A stretch of DNA of 30,396 nucleotides, taken from assembly GCA_900771425.1 (NCBI GenBank), contig CAAGNV010000062.1, forward strand, positions 1 through 30,396, in the 5' to 3' direction. Numbering within the stretch: the stretch's first letter is position 1; every line of letters begins with the position of its first letter. The stretch is from Bacteroidaceae bacterium. Its GTDB lineage: Bacteria > Bacteroidota > Bacteroidia > Bacteroidales > Bacteroidaceae. Positions 23,457 to 29,151 of this stretch are shown one piece after another. Made by a program: the position numbers and the translations under genes. The notes under the pieces are model-generated. The model searched no databases, was not told the origin of the DNA, and saw nothing but the letters and a program-made list of their open reading frames with translations.

Positions 23457-23464
23457 CAAAGTTA
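23457..23464 (-). promoter_or_regulatory. Putative promoter -7 box of the toxin-antitoxin operon
   Basis: On the minus strand TAACTTTG (23464-23457) fits TAnnTTTG, 43 nt before the antitoxin ATG. No clear -33 element or operator palindrome is visible. Confidence 0.5.
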
Positions 23465-23563
23465 AATAAAAAATTGATACGAATATGTTTTGTAGCCGAG
23501 ATTATGATAAAATATTCACTGTTTTAATACAAAAACATATTATTCGTAAGATTATTAATGTCA

Positions 23564-24181
23564 TTACGCCTCTTTATCCCACTTTATCAGTCGGACAAGG
23601 TTGCAGCCGACAGCATTGCCGATGACGATGCTGACGTATAGTCCTATTATATTAATAAGGTGTGCCGACCAATACGATACTGGTACTGCGAGATAATAGA
23701 ACGCGTCGGCGATGCAGTGTGGAAAGCCGCACACGATGAAGATTGGCACTCCGAAGAGCAGTGGCAACCAACGGTTCTCGTACTTAGCAAAGCATACGGC
23801 GGTGGTCATGATGAAGCCGCAACCGATGGAGAGTATGCCGCTGCGGAGGATTCCGTTCTCAAGACGTGACTCCAGAATCCCTTGAGCAACCGACTGCAGG
23901 TCTTTTGCCGAAGCGTAGGTGAGCAGAGCAACGAGCAGTGTTCCGATGATGTTGCCGAAAAGTACCAATGGTATTTCCTTCAGGGGGAGACCGCGACTGC
24001 TGCCGAAGAACCCTACGGTTCCGGTGTAGAGCTTGAACCCGTAGTGCACTACGGCCAGAAGACCGAAGGTAAACAAGACGATGCCGATGATGTCTTTACT
24101 CATGAGATAGCCGAAACCGGCAATACCTATGCAGATGCCTGCAAGGACTGAACTACGAAGTGTTGCAATGGTTGATTTCAT
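23564..24181 (-). CDS. Short formate/nitrite transporter (FNT) family channel
   Basis: The 205-aa protein is nearly all membrane helix, with six segments. Motifs match FNT channels in order: SSVLAGICIGIAGFG (helix 1), FTFGLLAVVHYGFKLYTGT (consensus ..G..L.TGN, with N replaced by T), LFGNIIGTLLVAL (GN..G), GFPHCIADAFYY (consensus F.HS.ANM, keeping the central histidine) and IGNAVGCNLV (GN..G). FNT pentamers move formate, nitrite, hydrosulfide or lactate with protons across the inner membrane. It is shorter than the usual 250-285 residues, with trimmed termini and loops. Formate is a plausible substrate in a fermenting anaerobe, but selectivity is not decided by sequence. Confidence 0.85.
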   Translation of the reverse strand: MKSTIATLRSSVLAGICIGIAGFGYLMSKDIIGIVLFTFGLLAVVHYGFKLYTGTVGFFGSSRGLPLKEIPLVLFGNIIGTLLVALLTYASAKDLQSVAQGILESRLENGILRSGILSIGCGFIMTTAVCFAKYENRWLPLLFGVPIFIVCGFPHCIADAFYYLAVPVSYWSAHLINIIGLYVSIVIGNAVGCNLVRLIKWDKEA

Positions 24182-24203
24182 CTCTTTAAGTTGTTTTGCG
24201 ATA

Positions 24204-24211
24204 CAAAGTTA
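24204..24211 (-). promoter_or_regulatory. Putative promoter -7 box of the FNT gene
   Basis: On the minus strand TAACTTTG (24211-24204) lies 23 nt before the ATG at 24181. A possible -33 TTG lies at 24236-24234 with 22-nt spacing. Confidence 0.55.
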
Positions 24212-24220
24212 TAACTTTTT

Positions 24221-24251
24221 TTTCATATATCTGCAACTTTTTGTAACTTTG
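24221..24251 (+). promoter_or_regulatory. Putative promoter of the DUF6249/sigma operon
   Basis: TAACTTTG (24244-24251) fits TAnnTTTG; TTTC (24221-24224) 19 nt upstream is an imperfect -33 element. It is divergent from and interleaved with the FNT promoter; the predicted leader is about 86 nt. Confidence 0.6.
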
Positions 24252-24343
24252 CTGCGTCTATATATGTGAAAGCCGCTTGAAACGCGCAGAAGTACTGAGT
24301 ACGAATACAAACGATTAGTAACATATAAACAAACAAAAAAACA

Positions 24344-24958
24344 ATGAAACAACTTATGATTATCGCTGCCCTCGTGATGGGCATGAGCCTGCCAATGGCA
24401 GCACAGACTGAGAAACAAGTAAATGCAGATGCTGAAAATGCAGTACAGGAACAGGTGATTGACTCGGCGTCTATTGAGATGAAGCGCCTTGAACTGAAGG
24501 AACTGGAGATGAAGCAACAGCACCAAGCGGAACTGTATCGCATGAAACATATCGGTGGATTCAGTTTTGAGTACCTCGTACCAATAGGCATCTGCGTCAT
24601 TCTGCCTTTGGCTATCGTTGGTATTGTATTCTTCTCTGTAAGAAAGCGTGAACGCGAACAGGCTGACTTGCTGAAGTTGATGATTGAGAAAGGTCAGGAC
24701 GTGACTCCGTTCATCGAGGCACAGAAGAAGCCGAAAACAAGCAATGAATCTTTGACCGGCAAACTGATATGGGGATTCGTATGTGCATTAGGTGGTCTGG
24801 GACTGACCATATATAGCTTTATGCGTGAAGTTGACATGCTTGTTTTTGCTCTTCCACTCGTCGGAATTGGCATTGCTCTCATCGTAGGCACTTTGATTGC
24901 ACGCAAGTGGAAGAAGGAAAAAGAAGGTCGCATTGAACTGAACGAACCAGAGAAGTAA
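24344..24958 (+). CDS. DUF6249-type inner membrane protein, first gene of sigma-factor operon
   Basis: The 204-aa protein has a signal peptide or first membrane helix (1-20, ending MAAQ) and a charged, coiled-coil-prone stretch (about 44-70, IEMKRLELKELEMKQQHQ). One membrane helix follows (about 78-98, LVPIGICVILPLAIVGIVFF), then a basic cytoplasmic loop with LLKLMIEKGQDVTPF, and two more helices (about 139-155 and 162-180). This layout matches DUF6249 proteins that precede ECF sigma factors in Bacteroides and Prevotella. The function is unestablished; a role in membrane sensing or sigma control is inference. The stop is 2 nt before the sigma factor start. Confidence 0.8.
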   Translation: MKQLMIIAALVMGMSLPMAAQTEKQVNADAENAVQEQVIDSASIEMKRLELKELEMKQQHQAELYRMKHIGGFSFEYLVPIGICVILPLAIVGIVFFSVRKREREQADLLKLMIEKGQDVTPFIEAQKKPKTSNESLTGKLIWGFVCALGGLGLTIYSFMREVDMLVFALPLVGIGIALIVGTLIARKWKKEKEGRIELNEPEK

Positions 24959-24960
24959 GC

Positions 24961-25554
24961 ATGGACATTCTCTCGCTCACCGATTTAACTCTCATAGCAC
25001 AGGTCTCTGTTGACAGCAGCGGCCGTGCTTTTGAGCGTTTGGTCAGGAAGTATCAGTCGCCGGTACGACGGTTCTTCCTTAACCAAACGGCAGGTGACAC
25101 GATGCTGAGCGACGACTTGGCACAAGAAACCTTTATTAAGGTTTATGTCAATATCAGTTCATTCCGCCAGTTGTCGAGCTTCAAGACATGGCTCTTCAAG
25201 GTGGCATACAACGTGTGGCAGGATTACGTAAGAAGCAACAAACCAACACTTTCGCTGATAACCGAATCCCCCGCTGAAGGTGAAAACAAGGGCACAAAGT
25301 CGATAGACTCAGTTGTCTATGACAGTGGAAGCGGAGCAGGAACAGACTCTTCCGAGGCTTCGCTCGACCTGAATTCAGCAATGAAGATACTGACGGAGAA
25401 TGAACGAACTTGCGTGACCTTGGCGCTGATTGAAGATTTACCGATGGAAAAGGTGGCGGCAATCACCGGAATACCGGCAGGTACAGTAAAGTCGCACATA
25501 CACCGCGGAAAGCATAAACTTGCAGAATACTTAAAACAAAATGGATATGAATAA
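24961..25554 (+). CDS. ECF-type RNA polymerase sigma factor
   Basis: The 197-aa protein has sigma region 2 (about 20-90), including FERLVRKYQSPVRRFFL, DDLAQETFIKVY (core-binding, -10 recognition helix) and FKTWLFKVAYNVWQDYVR. An acidic linker rich in S, G and D follows (about 95-137), then sigma region 4 (about 143-195) with ENERTCVTLALIEDLPMEKVAAITGIPAGTV and SHIHRGKHKLAEYL. It would direct RNA polymerase to a dedicated regulon. It sits between a DUF6249 membrane gene (2-nt gap) and a small DUF5056-like gene that overlaps it by 14 nt, the usual arrangement for a sigma/anti-sigma set. Confidence 0.93.
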   Translation: MDILSLTDLTLIAQVSVDSSGRAFERLVRKYQSPVRRFFLNQTAGDTMLSDDLAQETFIKVYVNISSFRQLSSFKTWLFKVAYNVWQDYVRSNKPTLSLITESPAEGENKGTKSIDSVVYDSGSGAGTDSSEASLDLNSAMKILTENERTCVTLALIEDLPMEKVAAITGIPAGTVKSHIHRGKHKLAEYLKQNGYE

Positions 25555-25774
25555 CTTGGACGATGAGGCTCTTGTCCTCAAGTTTTTGAAGGAACAGACA
25601 AGCGAGGAAATACCCGACAACGGATTTACGCGCAAAGTAATGCGCCACATGCCCGAGTATCTCGAATATGTAGCGCTATATCTTGAACTGTCAGCATCAG
25701 CCGCTGCAGCATACCTCATTATGTTCCATATCGATTGGCATCAGTTCAGCGAGTGGTTTATGCTGTCGATGTAA
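25541..25774 (+). CDS. Small DUF5056-like membrane protein, candidate anti-sigma partner
   Basis: The 77-aa product starts inside the sigma gene (14-nt overlap, different frame), which suggests translational coupling. An alternative in-frame ATG is at 25547. The N-terminal half (ALVLKFLKEQ, EEIPDNGFTRKVMRHMPE) matches DUF5056 proteins found beside Bacteroidetes ECF sigma factors. One membrane helix follows (about 47-64, LYLELSASAAAAYLIMFH). Relatives are usually over 100 aa with more helices, so this may be a shortened form. The final 34 nt overlap the 3' end of ysxC on the other strand. An anti-sigma role is inferred from position. Confidence 0.72.
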   Translation: MDMNNLDDEALVLKFLKEQTSEEIPDNGFTRKVMRHMPEYLEYVALYLELSASAAAAYLIMFHIDWHQFSEWFMLSM

Positions 25775-26364
25775 TCTAACAGTTCGTCCTGACCGATACG
25801 TGAAAGCGAACTGGTGATGAAGTAAGGGGGCAGTTCTTCCCACTGCTCCTTCAGCTTGTTTAGGTATGTGTGCACGTTGAGCATATACTTGGCCCTTGAC
25901 AACTTGTCGGCTTTGGTGAAGACGATGGCAAACGGAACTTCGTTCTCACCAAGGAAGTCAAGAAAGTCAAGGTCTTTTTTTTGTGGCTCGTGCCTTATGT
26001 CAATCAGCACGAACAGGCAGGTCAGCTGCTCGCGGTCGAGCACATAATGCGATATGAGGTTGCCCAACTTATCCATCTCGCGCTTGCCTCGCAGGGCAAA
26101 ACCATACCCGGGAAGGTCAACTATGAAGAAGCCGTCGGTCGGTTCCTGTGCGTTCGAAGTATTGATGATGAAGTGGTTGATGAGCATAGTCTTTCCTGGT
26201 GTGGACGAAGTCATGGCAAGTCCCTTACGACCAGTCAACATGTTGATAAGGCTCGACTTGCCAACGTTGGAACGGCCGATAAATGCATATTCGGGCAGAC
26301 TGGTCTGGGGACACATGTCTGCGCGTGGGCTACTCTTGAAGAATTGTGCTGTATTGATTTTCAT
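25741..26364 (-). CDS. ysxC: Ribosome biogenesis GTPase YsxC/EngB
   Basis: The 207-aa protein is a TRAFAC-class GTPase with G1 GRSNVGKSS (P-loop), a G2 threonine in STPGKT, G3 DLPGYG, G4 TKAD and G5 TSS. The N-terminus PEYAFIGRSNVGKSSLINML is highly characteristic. YsxC/YihA (EngB) is needed for assembly of the 50S ribosomal subunit. Length is normal. Its start codon is only 4 nt downstream of an exact -7 promoter box, so its mRNA may be nearly leaderless. It is convergent with, and overlaps by 34 nt, the small gene of the sigma operon; no terminator separates them. Confidence 0.96.
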   Translation of the reverse strand: MKINTAQFFKSSPRADMCPQTSLPEYAFIGRSNVGKSSLINMLTGRKGLAMTSSTPGKTMLINHFIINTSNAQEPTDGFFIVDLPGYGFALRGKREMDKLGNLISHYVLDREQLTCLFVLIDIRHEPQKKDLDFLDFLGENEVPFAIVFTKADKLSRAKYMLNVHTYLNKLKEQWEELPPYFITSSLSRIGQDELLDYIDSINHSLN

Positions 26365-26368
26365 GGTG

Positions 26369-26376
26369 CAAAGGTA
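26369..26376 (-). promoter_or_regulatory. Promoter -7 box placed right at the ysxC start
   Basis: On the minus strand TACCTTTG (26376-26369) is followed by CACC and then the ATG at 26364. With the transcription start expected a few bases after the box, the transcript would begin at or next to the start codon. The -33 region falls in the AT-rich repeat, with no clear TTTG. Confidence 0.6.
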
Positions 26377-26383
26377 GGAAAAA

Positions 26384-26411
26384 TAATTGATAATTGATAA
26401 TTGATAATTGA
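26384..26411. repeat. Four tandem copies of the heptamer TAATTGA
   Basis: Perfect TAATTGA x4 runs from 26384 to 26411 in the region upstream of ysxC. Such simple AT-rich heptamer runs are prone to copy-number change by slippage. Here the run overlaps where the ysxC -33 element should lie. Confidence 0.95.
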
Positions 26412-26527
26412 AAAACGCACGTTAGGAATGCCTTTTTCGTTTGTAAGTGAAGGAAGCAGTGCTTCTTCGACTCCGAAGAAGAGCACTTTCAGTCCCGAAG
26501 GAGTGCACGTTTGCCCCCGAAGCAGTG

Positions 26528-26610
26528 TCCCTTCGGACTCAAAAGTCCTCTCCTTCGGCCTCAAAAGTCCTCTCCTTCGACCTCGAAAAACCACTCCTTC
26601 TGAAATAAAA
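26528..26610. repeat. Tandem 22-nt repeat, three full units and a decayed fourth
   Basis: Units begin at 26528, 26550 and 26572; the first two share CTTCGG.CTCAAAAGTCCT and the third has drifted. A decayed fourth begins at 26594. Before them (about 26460-26527) lies related CCGAAG/CTTCGG-rich sequence with partial dyads, for example TTCTTCG/CGAAGAA. No gene is supported in the 317-nt gap between ysxC and prs; it holds only these repeats, the TAATTGA run and the prs terminator. Confidence 0.85.
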
Positions 26611-26643
26611 CAGCGCACCCTTGAAAGTGAGGATGCGCTGTTT
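26608..26643 (-). terminator. Terminator after prs
   Basis: AAACAGCGCA (26608-26617) pairs perfectly with TGCGCTGTTT (26634-26643). On the minus strand the stem is followed by TATTTC, after the TGTTTT at its end. It lies 39 nt beyond the prs stop. Confidence 0.8.
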
Positions 26644-26681
26644 AACTATATAATGAGAAGTCGTTCGGACTTTATCGCGTT

Positions 26682-27641
26682 TTATGACTTCAGGTTAATA
26701 TCAAAGTCGAGGTGTGTGCTGACCGATTCGTTTGTCTCAATGCACTGGATAGCCTTGGCAAACATAGCGGCAACGGAGAGCTGCTTGACCTTCGGGCAGT
26801 TGTCGCGGAATGGGATGGAATCGGTGAAAACCATCTCTTCGAGCTGTGAACTCATCACGCGGTCGCTTGCTGGGTACGACATGATGCAGTGGCTTGCTAC
26901 CGCACGAACTGACTTTGCACCAGCCTTCTTGATCTCGTCTGCTGCCTTGGTTATGGTACCTGCCGTATCTACCATATCGTCAACTATCACGACGTTCTTA
27001 TCCTTTACGTCACCGATAATCTGAATAGAAGCCACTACGTTGGCACGCTCACGAGTCTTGTTGCAGAGTACGAGAGGCACATTGAGCTTCTTTGAGAAGA
27101 GGGCGGCACGCTTCGAAGCACCTACGTCGGGAGCTGCAATGATAAGGTTGTCGAGCTTGAGCTGAGCAACATAAGGCACAAGTACAAGTGACGCATAGAG
27201 GTGGTCAACCGGAACATCGAAGAATCCTTGTATCTGATCAGCATGGAGATCCATGGTGATGAGACGGTCGATGCCTGCAACACTGAGCATGTCGGCAACG
27301 AGTTTAGCACCTATCGGAACACGTGGCTTGTCCTTGCGGTCCTGACGTGCCCAACCGAAGTAAGGTACAACTGCGATGATGCTTCGTGCTGACGCACGCT
27401 TGGCAGCGTCAATCATGAGCAGAAGCTCCATGAGGTTGTCGGTGTTAGGGAAGGTTGACTGTACGAGGAAGACGTCACATCCACGTATTGACTCCTCGAA
27501 ACTAACGACAAATTCACCGTCAGCGAAGGTGGTTTTGACAAGGTTGCCTAACGGACAACCGAGGTTCTCACAAATGCGTTCGCCGAGGTATCGTGAATTG
27601 GTACCAGCAAATACTTTGAATTTTCTACTTGAGTCCATCAT
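26682..27641 (-). CDS. prs: Ribose-phosphate pyrophosphokinase (PRPP synthase)
   Basis: The 319-aa protein has normal length and class I PRPP synthase motifs: FAGTNSRYLGERI at the N-terminus, VVPYFGWARQDRKDKPR (ATP site), TMDLHADQIQGFFDVPVDHL (metal and ribose-phosphate binding) and VIVDDMVDTAGTI (PRPP-binding loop). It makes PRPP from ribose-5-phosphate and ATP for purine, pyrimidine, NAD, histidine and tryptophan synthesis. The start is one of two adjacent methionines. It lies 24 nt downstream of the PurF-like gene, a PRPP-using family member, in the same transcription unit. Confidence 0.97.
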   Translation of the reverse strand: MMDSSRKFKVFAGTNSRYLGERICENLGCPLGNLVKTTFADGEFVVSFEESIRGCDVFLVQSTFPNTDNLMELLLMIDAAKRASARSIIAVVPYFGWARQDRKDKPRVPIGAKLVADMLSVAGIDRLITMDLHADQIQGFFDVPVDHLYASLVLVPYVAQLKLDNLIIAAPDVGASKRAALFSKKLNVPLVLCNKTRERANVVASIQIIGDVKDKNVVIVDDMVDTAGTITKAADEIKKAGAKSVRAVASHCIMSYPASDRVMSSQLEEMVFTDSIPFRDNCPKVKQLSVAAMFAKAIQCIETNESVSTHLDFDINLKS

Positions 27642-27665
27642 TTTATGTTATGGTTGTTATTAGCT

Positions 27666-29096
27666 TTATTGCACGTTTTCTTTGCCGATTGTGTGGCAAC
27701 TGCTGCCGTCGAAGCAATGTGTACAGATGCATTCCTTTGGAAGGCCGATACAATTGATGAGTGTCTCGAGTTTCGTGAATTTGAGGCTTGTGAGCTTGAA
27801 CTGTTCACGAATGGCTTCGACCATGCGGTTGTATTCGGGAGAATCTGTTTGTGTATATTTGTCGAGATTCTTGCTTGCATCGCCTTCAAACTGTTCGATC
27901 ATGCGTCGGGTAATGAGCTCGAGGTCGGACTGACTGCGTGTGAAGTTAAGGAACGGACAGCCGTAAATCAGTGGAGGGCATGATATGCGCATATGAACCT
28001 CCTTGGCACCACAATCGAACAATGCCTGCGTGTTGTCGCGAAGTTGTGTTCCGCGTACGATGGAGTCGTCGCAGAACAGCATGCGCTGACCTCGCAGCAT
28101 GTCCTTGTTGGCAATAAGTTTCATTTTGGCTACCAACTTGCGTCGTTCCTGGCTTGAAGGGGTAAATGAGCGCGGCCATGTAGGCGTGTACTTGCTGATA
28201 GCGCGGCGGTATGGCACTCCGTGACCTGCAGCATATCCTACTGCCATTCCTGTTCCTGAGTCTGGTATGGCGCATGATGAATCGACTTCCGTCGGATCTT
28301 CCTTTCCCATTTCGCGTCCTAATGCATAACGTACTTCCTCGACGTTCTTTCCTTCGTATGAAGAAGTAGGGAATCCGTAGTAAACCCAGAGGAAGGAACA
28401 AATCTGCATCCCTTTGTTGGGCTTTCGCAATTGCTCGATGCTGTTGGCACGCAGTCGGACTATTTCGCCTGGGCCGAGGAAACGGTCTATTTCATAGTCC
28501 AAGTTTGAAAATGCAGTTGATTCGCTTGTAGCAGCAAAGGCACCTTCCTTACGCCCAATAACTATAGGAGTTCGTCCCCATGAATCGCGTGCTGCAATGA
28601 TGCCGTCTTCGGTAAGGAGCAGGAGCGAGCACGAACCTTTGATTTCACGGAATATGTTTTCAATGCCTTCGACGAAGGTCTTTCCTTTTATAATAAGAAG
28701 ACCTATCAGCTCAGTTTGGTTGATTTTACCCGAACTGAATTCTGATAGGTGCATATTCTCATTCAACAATTTCTGTGCCAGTTCCTCTTTGTTATCAACC
28801 TTGGCAACGGTAACGATAGCAAAGCGACCGAGGTGAGAATTGATGAGAAGTGGTTGGGCATCAGTATCGCTTATGATACCAATGCCTGCGTTTCCTTCAA
28901 AACTATCAAGCTTCTCCTCGAATGCAGTGCGGAAATAAGTTGACTCCAGACGGTGAATAGATCGGCAGAATCCTTTTGTGGTACTGTAAGTGGCAATACC
29001 GCCACGCACTGTTCCTAAGTGAGAATTGTAGTCAGTACCATAGAACAAGTCGTTTATGCACTTGCTTTCTGATACTGTTCCAAAGAAGCCTCCCAT
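27666..29096 (-). CDS. PurF-like phosphoribosyltransferase with degenerate glutaminase domain
   Basis: The 476-aa protein aligns throughout with amidophosphoribosyltransferase. The C-terminal PRTase half is intact: RSFTPSSQERRKLVAKMKL and the PRPP loop FCDDSIVRGTQ (Asp333, Asp334). Cys223, Cys370, Cys448 and Cys451 fall at spacings resembling the [4Fe-4S] ligands of Bacillus-type PurF. The N-terminal Ntn-hydrolase half has lost its active site. It starts MGGFFG where PurF has MCG, so the catalytic Cys1 is glycine; the RYSTAG and HNGN motifs are not recognisable (ISDTDA and TVAK instead). It therefore should not hydrolyse glutamine. It may use free ammonia, receive it from a partner, or have a regulatory role; these are inferences. 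It is followed by prs (24-nt gap) and preceded by clpC (55-nt gap). Confidence 0.88.
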   Translation of the reverse strand: MGGFFGTVSESKCINDLFYGTDYNSHLGTVRGGIATYSTTKGFCRSIHRLESTYFRTAFEEKLDSFEGNAGIGIISDTDAQPLLINSHLGRFAIVTVAKVDNKEELAQKLLNENMHLSEFSSGKINQTELIGLLIIKGKTFVEGIENIFREIKGSCSLLLLTEDGIIAARDSWGRTPIVIGRKEGAFAATSESTAFSNLDYEIDRFLGPGEIVRLRANSIEQLRKPNKGMQICSFLWVYYGFPTSSYEGKNVEEVRYALGREMGKEDPTEVDSSCAIPDSGTGMAVGYAAGHGVPYRRAISKYTPTWPRSFTPSSQERRKLVAKMKLIANKDMLRGQRMLFCDDSIVRGTQLRDNTQALFDCGAKEVHMRISCPPLIYGCPFLNFTRSQSDLELITRRMIEQFEGDASKNLDKYTQTDSPEYNRMVEAIREQFKLTSLKFTKLETLINCIGLPKECICTHCFDGSSCHTIGKENVQ

Positions 29097-29151
29097 AATT
29101 TAATGTGTACTATTTTATGTATTTATATTATCGATTGTGTTGTATTGTCTG

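Noticed and set aside
26361..26618. Possible minus-strand 85-aa gene upstream of ysxC
   Set aside because: It consists of translated repeat DNA (TAATTGA and the 22-nt units) and overlaps the ysxC promoter and start; no family resemblance.
26401..27024. 207-aa + strand frame from the repeat region into prs
   Set aside because: The second half is antisense to prs and the first half is repeat DNA.
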